From positions 62,001-126,000 of the forward strand of contig DDFK01000002.1 of NCBI GenBank assembly GCA_002337145.1: 64,000 nt of DNA, written 5' to 3'. Both the position numbers and the translations under genes were made by a program. The notes under the pieces were generated by a model, which saw nothing but the letters and a program-made list of their open reading frames with translations, made no database searches and was not told where the DNA came from. The DNA comes from Chitinophagaceae bacterium UBA1930. Lineage in GTDB: Bacteria; Bacteroidota; Bacteroidia; Chitinophagales; Chitinophagaceae. Below, one piece after another: positions 15,637-24,338 of the stretch. Position 1 is the stretch's first letter. Every line of letters starts with the position of its first letter.

Positions 15637-18600
15637 ATGAACAATCAGTCTCAAGTTTTCCAAACAAATACCCGTACCCGTTGGCAAAGGGTAAAATGGG
15701 GTTTCCGGGTGTTCCTCTTCCTTTTCTCCATAGCCATTGCGGTGGTTGTAATTGGCATTTTCCTCATGCGGTTAAACAAGCCCGATATCACTTTAGAAGG
15801 CAAGGCCATTAAAAAAGTATTGACTGCGGGTGTGCCTGCTTACCGCGAAAGCAAGATGGGAAAAGAATACAGGGGTTTCAGAAGTGCCATTGACGACAGA
15901 TGGGCAAAAGGAAAAGGTTGCGGTCAACTGAACAATGTGGTAGACCTTTCCACTTCGTCCTTATTCAACGACAGCATTGGTATACGTGCCGCATTTTTTG
16001 TGAACTGGGATGCCACTTCCTCCATGCCATCATTAGAGAACAATATCTCCAAGCTCAACCTTGTGATACCCGAATGGTTCTTCCTCGATTCGGCCACCGC
16101 AACCATCCGTACCGATATCAACAAAAAGGCCCTGCAGATTATGAAGGCGGCCGGTGTAAAAATAATGCCCATACTTACCAACAACATCAACCAAGTGTTT
16201 AGGGGCGATGTGGTACACCGGATACTGAACGATGCCGCCAAACGTGATGCACTCGTGAATGATATTATACGGCTGCTTACCGAAAACGATTTTGCAGGCA
16301 TCAACATAGACTTTGAGGAACTGAAAGAAACAAGCGACCAGCCATTGATTGACTTTCAAAAAGAACTGTACGAAAAGCTACATGCCAAAAACTTCCTTGT
16401 TTCGCAAGATGTGATACCTTTTAATGACGACTACAATTTCAAGGCATTGGCCAAGTACAATGATTATTTGATATTGATGGCCTATGATGAGAACCACGAT
16501 GAAAGCAAGCCAGGACCAATATCCACACAAAAATGGATTGAAGCTGCTGTAGGCAAAATGACCAAGGACGTGCCGCCTGAAAAAATCATACTGGCCATGG
16601 CAGCTTATGGCTACGACTGGAAACTGCACAGCAAGAGCACGGCCGAAAGTGTTACCTATACCGAAGCCATAGTGAATGCAAAAAAATACGATTCGGAAGT
16701 AACCTTTGACGATGAGACCTACAACCTGCATTACCAGTACTACGATGAGGATGAAGACGACTCATTGCATGAAGTGCATTTCACCGATGCGGCAACCAAT
16801 TTTAATACGTTGCGTTTTGCAACGGAATCCAATTTGGCAGGTACTATATTATGGCGTTTGGGTGGCGAGGATAAAAGGCTATGGGATTTTTATGATAGGC
16901 CCATGACCAAAGAAGCCTTGAAGAACTTCGACTTCAACAAGTTCAATGTATTGGAGCCACAATCCAAACCGGCCTATATAGGCGAGGGCGAGATACTGGA
17001 CATTATTGCCACACCAAAACAAGGCAAGCTAAGAACGGAAATAGACAGTGAAGCCATGCTGGTAAGCGATGAAAACTACGACTCGCTACCATCTACCTAT
17101 ATTATCAGGAAATATGGCAATGTTAGACAACGCAAACTGGTACTGAGTTTTGATGATGGTCCCGACCCTAAATACACTCGCCAGATATTGGATACCTTGG
17201 CCTACTACCATGTACCCGCAGCTTTCTTTTTGGTGGGTTACGAGGCAGAAAATAATATACCACTCGTTAAACGTATTTTTCGCGAAGGCCATGAAATAGG
17301 TAACCATACCTTCTCGCACCCCAACATGGCAAAAATCAGTAAGCAAAGGGCCAGCCTCGAAATGGACGGTACCCGTTTATTGATTGAGTGCATTACCGGG
17401 CACAGCACCATCATGTTCCGTGCTCCATTTAACGCCGATAGTGAACCAGGCCTGTACGAAGAGCTTGCTCCCGTGGCCCTCAGCCGTGCAAAAAACTATA
17501 TTACGGTTGGCGAAAGTATCGACCCCGAAGACTGGGAAAAAGGCGAACGACCCGACTTTAACGCCGATACCATTTTCAACCGTGTGGTAAGGATATACGA
17601 ATCGAGAATAGGTATGCAGGATGATGGCGATACCACAGGCATCAACGGCGGCATCATTCTGCTGCACGATGCAGGCGGCGACAGGAGCGAAACTGTAAAG
17701 GCTACTGGCATGATCATCCGTTACTTTGAAAGCAAGGGATACAAGTTTACCACCGTGGCCGACCTGCTAGGCAAAAAGCCCGACGATGTAATGCCACCCG
17801 TACCCAAAGACAAAGGTTACTACTGGTTGCAGGTAAACTACATACTGGCAGAAATTGGCTACCTGGGTGGGCAAACCTTTACTGCATTGTTCATTGTGTT
17901 TTTGGTGCTCAGCATCATCCGGTTAATCATTATTGGTGTTTGGGCTGCCTTGCAAAAACGCAAAGAAGGCATGTTGCTTTCGTTGCCCGTACCGTTGGCA
18001 TCATCCAACAAACCCTTTGTGTCCATTATTGTTCCTGCTTACAACGAAGAAGTAAATGCCGTAAAATCATTGCACAATTTGCTGCAATGCGATTACCCCG
18101 ATTTTGAAATCATTTTTGTGGACGATGGCAGTAAGGATGCCACTTATGAAAATGTAAAAAAGGCCTTCGAAAACCACCCGCTTGTAAAAGTGTTTACGAA
18201 GCAAAACGGTGGCAAGGCTTCTGCACTCAACTATGGCATTGGGCAGTCGCATGCCGACTATGTTGTGTGCATAGATGCCGATACCAAACTTGCCTCCGAT
18301 GCGGTAAGCATGTTGATGCGTAACTTCTTCATGCCATCCAATACCGAGGGTAAAGGCGGTGCCACTGTGGGTGCTGTGGCAGGCATTGTAAAAGTGGGCA
18401 ACGAAGTAAATATGCTTACCAAATGGCAAAGCATAGAATACATATCCAGCCAGAACTTCGACAGGCGGGGCTTTGCCTACCCCAATGCCATTACGGTTAT
18501 ACCCGGTGCCATTGGTGCATTCAAAAAAGATGCATTGATTGAAGCAGGTGGTTTTACCACCGATACCTTGGCCGAGGACTGCGACATTACCATCAGGATA

Positions 18601-19113
18601 TTGAAAGCAGGCTATATCGTTGCCAACGAGCCCAAAGCCATTGCTTATACAGAGGCTCCGGAAACTTTAAAGCAATTCATGAAACAGCGTAACCGTTGGA
18701 GCTTTGGCGTTATGCAAACTTTCTGGAAACACAAAGATGCCATGTTCAGCAATAAAGCCAAGGCTTTGGGCTGGATTGCATTGCCCGACATATTGCTGTT
18801 TAAATACGTGATACCGTTCTTTACACCATTGGCCGACTTCTTTATGCTACTGGGTCTACTAACAGGCAACGCTGGCAAAATTGGACTGTATTACTTACTG
18901 TTCATGGTAATAGATACTGCCATTGCTGCCATGGCCTTTGCTTTTGAAAAAGAAAGCCCCTGGAAACTGGTTTGGCTAGTGCCGCAACGCTTGGCATACC
19001 GCTGGTTAATGATGATTGTTTTGTTCAAGGCACTTAAACGTGCTGTAAAAGGCGAACTGCAACACTGGGGCGTACTAAAAAGAACAGGCAATGTAAAAGA
19101 AGTGCAAGCGTAG
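15637..19113 (+). CDS. Three-domain polysaccharide enzyme: GH18 hydrolase, CE4 deacetylase and GT2 synthase
   Basis: A single 1158-residue protein. After an N-terminal membrane anchor (about 22-46) comes a GH18 domain (about 90-420) with FAGINIDFEE, keeping the last Asp and catalytic Glu, as in YaaH/SleL-type members. Next is a polysaccharide deacetylase (about 480-710) with all motifs: LSFDDGPD, GNHTFSHPNM, RAPFN and ILLHDAGG. A membrane helix near 750 precedes a processive GT2 domain (about 785-1050) with IVPAYNEE, FVDDGSKD, CIDADTKL, AEDCD and QRNRW, then two or three more helices. The topology puts hydrolase and deacetylase in the periplasm and synthase in the cytosol. Probably makes a partly deacetylated GlcNAc-type exopolysaccharide; product not provable here. 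Confidence 0.9.
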   Translation: MNNQSQVFQTNTRTRWQRVKWGFRVFLFLFSIAIAVVVIGIFLMRLNKPDITLEGKAIKKVLTAGVPAYRESKMGKEYRGFRSAIDDRWAKGKGCGQLNNVVDLSTSSLFNDSIGIRAAFFVNWDATSSMPSLENNISKLNLVIPEWFFLDSATATIRTDINKKALQIMKAAGVKIMPILTNNINQVFRGDVVHRILNDAAKRDALVNDIIRLLTENDFAGINIDFEELKETSDQPLIDFQKELYEKLHAKNFLVSQDVIPFNDDYNFKALAKYNDYLILMAYDENHDESKPGPISTQKWIEAAVGKMTKDVPPEKIILAMAAYGYDWKLHSKSTAESVTYTEAIVNAKKYDSEVTFDDETYNLHYQYYDEDEDDSLHEVHFTDAATNFNTLRFATESNLAGTILWRLGGEDKRLWDFYDRPMTKEALKNFDFNKFNVLEPQSKPAYIGEGEILDIIATPKQGKLRTEIDSEAMLVSDENYDSLPSTYIIRKYGNVRQRKLVLSFDDGPDPKYTRQILDTLAYYHVPAAFFLVGYEAENNIPLVKRIFREGHEIGNHTFSHPNMAKISKQRASLEMDGTRLLIECITGHSTIMFRAPFNADSEPGLYEELAPVALSRAKNYITVGESIDPEDWEKGERPDFNADTIFNRVVRIYESRIGMQDDGDTTGINGGIILLHDAGGDRSETVKATGMIIRYFESKGYKFTTVADLLGKKPDDVMPPVPKDKGYYWLQVNYILAEIGYLGGQTFTALFIVFLVLSIIRLIIIGVWAALQKRKEGMLLSLPVPLASSNKPFVSIIVPAYNEEVNAVKSLHNLLQCDYPDFEIIFVDDGSKDATYENVKKAFENHPLVKVFTKQNGGKASALNYGIGQSHADYVVCIDADTKLASDAVSMLMRNFFMPSNTEGKGGATVGAVAGIVKVGNEVNMLTKWQSIEYISSQNFDRRGFAYPNAITVIPGAIGAFKKDALIEAGGFTTDTLAEDCDITIRILKAGYIVANEPKAIAYTEAPETLKQFMKQRNRWSFGVMQTFWKHKDAMFSNKAKALGWIALPDILLFKYVIPFFTPLADFFMLLGLLTGNAGKIGLYYLLFMVIDTAIAAMAFAFEKESPWKLVWLVPQRLAYRWLMMIVLFKALKRAVKGELQHWGVLKRTGNVKEVQA

Positions 19114-19152
19114 TTTCTTTTATATGAACCTAGCTGCAATACATGCATCAAC

Positions 19153-19174
19153 GTTCTCGGCGTCGCACCCATCA
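19153..19174. repeat. Dispersed repeat, copy 2
   Basis: Contains GGCGTCGCACCCAT followed by CAACGTTC; the reverse complement of the whole 22-base unit occurs at 10707-10728. CATCAACGTTC is itself repeated just upstream (about 19146). Confidence 0.6.
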
Positions 19175-19205
19175 ACGTTCATAACAATTCCTGGCAATTG
19201 ATAAC

Positions 19206-19237
19206 ATATTGCCCCACTTGTACAAGTGGGGCAATAT
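19206..19237. terminator. Perfect 32-base palindrome, possible bidirectional terminator
   Basis: The sequence is symmetrical about its centre (TTGTACAA), with GCCCCACTTG and CAAGTGGGGC in the arms. As RNA it makes a stem of about 15 pairs. It lies about 90 bases after the GT2 fusion gene, but the following T-run is weak, so a protein-binding site cannot be excluded. Confidence 0.5.
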
Positions 19238-19426
19238 TGTTTATGCTACTATAAAGCCCGACCATGCCCTGGACCTTGATGGATGCGTCCCACTAGCTAT
19301 CGCGACGGTAAAGCCCATGCACATCCATAGCTGGTTACATAAAACAGTTCAATAGCATGCATGGTACAAACTGTTGCCATGCAGGTGTGCAGGTAATGGA
19401 GTTAAAAAAAACAATATCTTAACTGC

Positions 19427-20875
19427 ATGAAAGCCCTAACCCGAAACCACCTGTTTATTGCCATAGCTGCGTTGCTATTTGTAGCCATGTTGATTGTAAA
19501 CCCGTTTGCGGTAAGCCCCAATGCTGCCAAAGTACTGGCCGTAGCCACTTTACTGATTACACTCTGGTTAAGCGAAGCACTACCCATGCCGGTGGTGGCC
19601 ATGCTGCCGTTGATATTTTTTCCGCTAATGGGTATCTGTAAAATGGATGAAGCTGCATCTCCGTATGCCAATCCCATTATCTTCCTTTTCTTGGGTGGCT
19701 TTTTGATTGGACTTGCTGTTGAAAAATGGAACCTGCACAAACGCATTGCATTAAATATAGTACGGCTTACCGGCACCAGCGGCAACAAGATTATTTTAGG
19801 CTTCATATTGGCAACGGGCCTTTTGAGCATGTGGCTTAGCAACACTGCAACCACCATGATGATGTACCCCATTGCCATGAGTGTAATTGCCATAATGGAA
19901 CATAAACATGGTGAGGAAAAAGTAAAGCCATTGGCTATTTGCCTGATGCTGGCACTGGCCTATGCCTCTAACCTAAGCATAGGTACCATTATTGCCACAC
20001 CACCCAATGGGGCCTATGTAACTTTTGTATCGGAACGCTATCATTACAATTTTTCTTTCAGGGACTGGATGCTGCTGTTTACGCCGCTTTCGCTGCTGCT
20101 GTTACTGGCTTTGTATGTTGTGATGGTGAAGCTTATCTATCCCAACAAGATTAAAAAAGACAAAGAAACTGACGACCTGATAAAGCACGACCTAAAGCAA
20201 ATGGGCAAACTCTCATCGCCCGAAAAAAGGGTGCTATGGATTTTTTGCATCACTGCTTTTTTATGGATAACGGAAGACCTCATTAATGCGGCACAAGAAG
20301 CCGTAAAGCTGGATGATACCATTATTGCCATGCTGGGTGCCGTGTTGTTGTTTGTTGTGCCCAGCAACTCTAAAGTGCCTGCAACAAGACAGATACTGGA
20401 CTGGTCAGACACGAAGAAAATGGCCTGGGGTATTTTGCTGCTGTTTGGTGGCGGGCTTACTTTGGCCAAGCAGTTAGAAAAGGCCGGACTGATACAGCAA
20501 TTGGGCAACTGGATTGCCGGCTTTGCAGGCAACAATGTTTTATTGTTGGTATTTACTGTAACAATCGTTTCCATTTTTGTAAGCGAAATAATGAGCAATA
20601 TTGCACAGGTAATTGTATTTGCACCGGTAGTGGCAGGCATTTCGGATGCCATGCATATTAGTCCGCTACTGCTGGGCATACCCATGACGTTGGGGGCAAG
20701 CTGTGCAGGAATGCTGCCCATGGGCACACCGCCCAACGCCATTGTATTTGCCAGCCACCGCCTGAAACTGAGTGACATGGCCAAAACGGGCTTTGTAATG
20801 AACATTGTTTCGGCTGTGCTCATTACCATTTTCTGTTATTATTTAATGCCGCTGGTGGTACCTGCCATAAAATGA
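19427..20875 (+). CDS. SLC13/DASS-family anion (dicarboxylate) transporter
   Basis: A 482-residue inner-membrane protein with about twelve hydrophobic segments. Both DASS signature loops are present: SNTATTMMMYPIAMS in the first half with the TPPNGAYV segment, and GASCAGMLPMGTPPNAIVFAS in the second half. These form the sodium and carboxylate sites of the VcINDY-type fold. The inner HELIX motif WLSEALPMPVVAMLPL is also typical. Likely imports succinate, malate, fumarate or a similar anion with sodium; sulfate is possible. It ends 19 bases before recO, so the two may share a transcript. Confidence 0.88.
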   Translation: MKALTRNHLFIAIAALLFVAMLIVNPFAVSPNAAKVLAVATLLITLWLSEALPMPVVAMLPLIFFPLMGICKMDEAASPYANPIIFLFLGGFLIGLAVEKWNLHKRIALNIVRLTGTSGNKIILGFILATGLLSMWLSNTATTMMMYPIAMSVIAIMEHKHGEEKVKPLAICLMLALAYASNLSIGTIIATPPNGAYVTFVSERYHYNFSFRDWMLLFTPLSLLLLLALYVVMVKLIYPNKIKKDKETDDLIKHDLKQMGKLSSPEKRVLWIFCITAFLWITEDLINAAQEAVKLDDTIIAMLGAVLLFVVPSNSKVPATRQILDWSDTKKMAWGILLLFGGGLTLAKQLEKAGLIQQLGNWIAGFAGNNVLLLVFTVTIVSIFVSEIMSNIAQVIVFAPVVAGISDAMHISPLLLGIPMTLGASCAGMLPMGTPPNAIVFASHRLKLSDMAKTGFVMNIVSAVLITIFCYYLMPLVVPAIK

Positions 20876-20894
20876 GTGTGGCTATCTTCGCAAC

Positions 20895-21635
20895 GTGCAG
20901 CTACACAAAACAAAAGGCATTGTATTGCGTACCGTAAAGTATGGCGACACGAGCATTATTGCTACGGTGTACACCGAGCTGTTTGGCGTGCAGGCCTATA
21001 TTGTAAAAGGGGTACGCCAGTCATCCAAAAAAACACAGGGCAAAGCAAGTTACTTTCAACCATCGGCCATACTGGAGATGGAGGTTTACCACAACGAAAT
21101 GAAGCACTTGCAATTTGTTAAAGAATACCAATGGAATTATTTGTACGAAAGGCTTTTGTTTGATGTTGTACGCAATGCTGTAGCATCGTATGTGATAGAG
21201 TTACTGCTGCATAGCTTGAAAGAGCCCGAAGCCAACCCCGAACTTTTTTATTTGATAGAAGATACCTTGAAACAGATTGATAGGGGCAGCGATACATTGG
21301 TAAGCAACCTGCCTATTTATTTCACGCTGCATTTAAGCAGCGAACTCGGCTTTCAGATCCAGGGTGAATACACGGTGGCAACACCTGTGCTTGATCTGCA
21401 ACAGGGGTTCTTTACGGAAAGCATACCATCGCATCCCTATTATATCGAAGGTGCCTTGTCGCAAACCATTTCGCAGATAAATGCCATACAGTTTTACAAT
21501 GAACTGGACAATATTAAACTGAACCGTGAAGTACGCAGGCAACTGCTTCAATACATGCAGCAATATTTTGCATTGCATATTCATGACTTTGGGGAAATAA
21601 GAAGCATGGTGGTGTTGCAGGAAATTTTAAGTTAA
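20895..21635 (+). CDS. recO: DNA repair protein RecO
   Basis: A 246-residue protein starting at GTG, MQLHKTKGIVLRTVKYGDTSII, which matches the RecO N-terminal OB fold; LFGVQAYIVKGVR is the second conserved block. RecO loads RecA onto single-stranded DNA and anneals strands with RecR in gap repair. The zinc-finger cysteines seen in some RecO proteins are absent, which is common in Bacteroidota. The GTG start is the first in-frame start and gives the correct N terminus. It follows the SLC13 gene closely on the same strand. Confidence 0.9.
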   Translation: MQLHKTKGIVLRTVKYGDTSIIATVYTELFGVQAYIVKGVRQSSKKTQGKASYFQPSAILEMEVYHNEMKHLQFVKEYQWNYLYERLLFDVVRNAVASYVIELLLHSLKEPEANPELFYLIEDTLKQIDRGSDTLVSNLPIYFTLHLSSELGFQIQGEYTVATPVLDLQQGFFTESIPSHPYYIEGALSQTISQINAIQFYNELDNIKLNREVRRQLLQYMQQYFALHIHDFGEIRSMVVLQEILS

Positions 21636-21690
21636 TATGCCAATTCGATAAACGTTGAAATGAAAAGCGATATGTTTTTGTCCGGCTTCT

Positions 21691-21710
21691 TTTCTCTTTT
21701 CCACTCTTAT
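21691..21710. repeat. Possible fragment of the 59.6-kb tandem repeat
   Basis: CTTTTCCACTCTTA here is the complement of TAAGAGTGGAAAAG, found within the first unit of the tandem repeat at 59626-59878. The match is only about 13-14 bases, so the relationship is weak. Confidence 0.3.
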
Positions 21711-21718
21711 TGAAAATA

Positions 21719-22894
21719 TTACAGCATCCTTTTAACCTGGCTTAAGTCCTGGCTCAAACAAACAACGCCCGGTTGTTTGCCTTTTTCAAAACTGCCCAGC
21801 TTGTCGTCCATCTGCAAGGCCCTTGCACCATTCAACGTTGCCCACTGCAATATTTCGGCTAACGGAACCGATGGAAAATGTGCAGTGATTTTTCTTATCT
21901 CATCTACAATATTCAAACTATGATTGCTGGCCAGGCTATCTGTACCTAAAACAATATTGCAATGGTGCTTTCTTAACAGGTCAATAGGCGGCAAAGCATT
22001 TTCTATATACAGGTTGGCATTAACGCAGAGACAGAAGAAGACATTACTGGCTATACCGGTAGCTATCGGTAGGTTCATTATTTGTTGTGTATATACAATA
22101 TCTTGCTCCTTGATAAAAGTATTGTGCACCAGCAATGCGTTTGCTGCATGTGCCATTTTGTTGAAATAGGATTGCAGGCTGCTTTTGCCTGTTGGTTTAT
22201 AAGAAGGGTGCTCAATTTTCATCAGTTCATACATCCTTATAAAATCGCCAGTTGCTGTCATAAACAAATCGTCTTCAAAACTGGTTTCCTGATTATGTAT
22301 GGTTACTGTTTTGCCTGAAAAATTTTCCTGTAACAAATTCCATAAAGCATCCGAAACCGAATAAGGTGCATGTGGCGATAATGAGCATTGCATATTCAGC
22401 ATTGCATATTGGGCATACATATCTTTTGCCCTTTCAAAACGTGCTGTTGCAACCTGTGGGTTCCACCCACTCACTTCAATAAAATTATAATAGGCCAACC
22501 GCTGCTGCTGCTTCTGTGTAATGGTCAATGTATTGTTACAGATGTCGCCAACGGCAACAATGCCATTGGCCAGCATTTCATCTTCGCCTTTTTGTATGGC
22601 CAGTAAAATTTCATCTTCTGCAAAATGCCGTTGGGTAACGATGTTAAAAACAAAATCAACCAACCCTGTATGTTCGGGTATAAGGCCTTTCATGTGGCTC
22701 AGTTCCAAATGGCAATGGCTGTTGATGAAACCCGGCGTCAACATTCCATTCAACTGTTCAATGCCGTCGCCGGCTTCTGCTGCATCAACAATGGCTTCAA
22801 CAGTTCCTTTGTCATCCGTAACAAGTACATGGTTACCCGGCAGCATGGTAGTGCCGGTAAAAATTTGTTGGGCTTTGAATTTTCGGTATGCCAT
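21719..22894 (-). CDS. Amidohydrolase, ATZ/TRZ-type deaminase (possibly aminodeoxyfutalosine deaminase)
   Basis: A 391-residue TIM-barrel metal hydrolase. Metal ligands and catalytic residues are all visible: GFINSHCHLELSHMKG (HxH), SPHAPYSV, TIHNQETSFE (His and Glu), LLVHNTF and LGTDSLASNHSLN (Asp). The set places it in the S-adenosylhomocysteine/chlorohydrolase-like deaminase group. The pattern and size resemble the aminodeoxyfutalosine deaminases of the futalosine menaquinone pathway known from some Bacteroidota, but no other mqn gene is in the window, so the substrate remains open. Transcribed alone on the minus strand, convergent with recO. Confidence 0.72.
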   Translation of the reverse strand: MAYRKFKAQQIFTGTTMLPGNHVLVTDDKGTVEAIVDAAEAGDGIEQLNGMLTPGFINSHCHLELSHMKGLIPEHTGLVDFVFNIVTQRHFAEDEILLAIQKGEDEMLANGIVAVGDICNNTLTITQKQQQRLAYYNFIEVSGWNPQVATARFERAKDMYAQYAMLNMQCSLSPHAPYSVSDALWNLLQENFSGKTVTIHNQETSFEDDLFMTATGDFIRMYELMKIEHPSYKPTGKSSLQSYFNKMAHAANALLVHNTFIKEQDIVYTQQIMNLPIATGIASNVFFCLCVNANLYIENALPPIDLLRKHHCNIVLGTDSLASNHSLNIVDEIRKITAHFPSVPLAEILQWATLNGARALQMDDKLGSFEKGKQPGVVCLSQDLSQVKRML

Positions 22895-22967
22895 TGCCGC
22901 AAGATACTTAAGGATGGCTAATCTACGCTTTGCTAAAAGCCCGGCAATGCTGCCCTGCCGATGGGTG

Positions 22968-22985
22968 TCCCGATAATTATCGGGA
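22968..22985. repeat. Intergenic palindrome TCCCGATAATTATCGGGA
   Basis: A perfect 18-base palindrome between the amidohydrolase and arginase-fold genes, which are divergent. The CCCGATA...TATCGGG form resembles a repeat commonly met between genes in Bacteroidota; it is not followed by a T-run in either direction. Confidence 0.5.
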
Positions 22986-23047
22986 TCACGAAAGCCTAAT
23001 TGTGTACTACTGTTGGTAACACAAGCCTTTGCACTACGTTTTCAACA

Positions 23048-23081
23048 TTGATTAGCATATTTGTTTTTTGGTGTAGGTTTG
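23048..23081 (+). promoter_or_regulatory. Bacteroidota promoter for the arginase-fold gene
   Basis: TTG at 23048-23050 and TAGGTTTG at 23074-23081 are separated by 23 bases, within the known range for TTG-N-TAnnTTTG promoters. Transcription would begin about ten bases before the ATG at 23098. This is the best-matched promoter in the window. Confidence 0.55.
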
Positions 23082-23097
23082 TTACAAACAGTACAGC

Positions 23098-24231
23098 ATG
23101 AGTTTACAGACCATTGTTGATTTTTTGGAACCCATCAATACCTACGAATTAAGCAACGATGAAGGCTACCGCGATACGCAGCTTGGCCGCCATATACAAG
23201 TGTATGAAGAAGAATTTCCCGATGTAAAAAATGCCGATCTGGTAATTGTGGGCTGTGGCGAAATGCGTGGTGCAAGTGCCGACAATCAACGCAGCAATGC
23301 ACCGGATATTATACGTAACGAATTTTACAGTTTATACCATTGGCACAAAGAAGTACATGTGGCCGATGTGGGTAATGTAAAAACGGGTGCCACCCTGCAA
23401 GATACCTATGCTGCATTACGCTCTGTTGTAAGCGAACTGATAGAGCATAAGAAACGTGTGGTGATATTGGGCGGCAGTCACGATGTGACTATGGCACAGT
23501 ATGGAGCCTATGGCAGCCTTGCACAGATTATTGAAGCGGTTTGTGTGGATGCAAGGATAGACCTGAACATGGATAGTGTATTGCCTGCTGACAGTTTTTT
23601 AATGGACATGCTTTGCGGCGAACCCAACTATATCAAACATTACAACCATATCGGCTTTCAGAGTTACATGGTGCACCCGAACATGCTGGAAACAATAGAC
23701 AAGCTTCGTTTTGACTGCTACCGTGTAGGCAAGGTAAAAGAGAACATGGAGGAGATGGAGCCTGTGATACGCAATGCCAATATGTTTTCGTTTGACATTG
23801 CAGCCATACAAAACGCACATGCACCTGCCAACCGCTTAACGCCAAATGGTTTTACCGGCGAGGAAGCCTGTATGCTGATGCAGTTTGCCGGACTGAGCAA
23901 GAATGTGAACACCATTGGTGTATATGGCTATGTGCCCGAGCAGGATGTACACAACCTTACGGCCAAACAGATAAGCCATATGCTATGGTATGTAATGGAC
24001 GGCATTCACCGTGGCAAGCAGGAAGCAGAGCTGGACAATACAGAGGAGTTCAACGAATTCAATTTGGCTTTTGCCGAAGTGGAAACCAAGTTCCTGCAAA
24101 GCAAACGCACTGCCCGTTGGTGGATGCAATTGCCCGATGGCAAGTTCATAGCCTGTAGCCAGTACGATTACATTACGGCAGCAAGCAACGATATACCCGA
24201 AAGATGGATGCGGGCAGTGGAGCGTAGTTGA
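23098..24231 (+). CDS. Arginase/formimidoylglutamase-fold protein with altered metal site
   Basis: A 377-residue ureohydrolase-fold protein. The first motif is intact: VVILGGSHDVTMAQY (His128). The second, normally DAHxD, reads DARID (residues 151-155), replacing the ligand histidine by arginine. The third, normally SxDxD, reads SFDIA (231-235), losing the second aspartate. At least two ligands of the binuclear manganese site are therefore missing. A C-terminal extension of about 60 residues contains RTARWWMQLPDG. Bacteroidota genomes often carry a similar protein labelled formimidoylglutamase; that activity is doubtful for this sequence. A promoter is visible just upstream. Confidence 0.8.
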   Translation: MSLQTIVDFLEPINTYELSNDEGYRDTQLGRHIQVYEEEFPDVKNADLVIVGCGEMRGASADNQRSNAPDIIRNEFYSLYHWHKEVHVADVGNVKTGATLQDTYAALRSVVSELIEHKKRVVILGGSHDVTMAQYGAYGSLAQIIEAVCVDARIDLNMDSVLPADSFLMDMLCGEPNYIKHYNHIGFQSYMVHPNMLETIDKLRFDCYRVGKVKENMEEMEPVIRNANMFSFDIAAIQNAHAPANRLTPNGFTGEEACMLMQFAGLSKNVNTIGVYGYVPEQDVHNLTAKQISHMLWYVMDGIHRGKQEAELDNTEEFNEFNLAFAEVETKFLQSKRTARWWMQLPDGKFIACSQYDYITAASNDIPERWMRAVERS

Positions 24232-24253
24232 TGGGATTTTGTAACAGTCAATG

Positions 24254-24267
24254 CTACATACTTCAGC
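24254..24267. repeat. Dispersed repeat, copy 3
   Basis: GGCGTCGCACCCAT, identical over 14 bases with the copy at 19.15 kb, preceded by TTCAGCTTT as at 10.69 kb. It lies between the arginase-fold gene and dacB. Confidence 0.55.
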
Positions 24268-24338
24268 TTTCGTGGCGTCGCACCCATGGGCTAATGTAAA
24301 TGGCTCAACATATACCGTTCTCTAATAAACTTCATTGT

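Larger units (their letters stand above)
19114..19426. other. Repeat-rich 313-base spacer
   Basis: No gene is visible. It holds a copy of the GGCGTCGCACCCAT repeat (19153-19174), a 32-base perfect palindrome (19206-19237), and a degenerate related word, GATGGATGCGTCCCAC, near 19279-19294. Short ATGCATC/GCATGC words recur between them. It looks like an accumulation site for intergenic repeats. Confidence 0.5.

Noticed and set aside
20137..20829. Antisense frame of 230 codons in the SLC13 transporter gene
   Set aside because: A shadow of a membrane protein gene, with no motif of its own.
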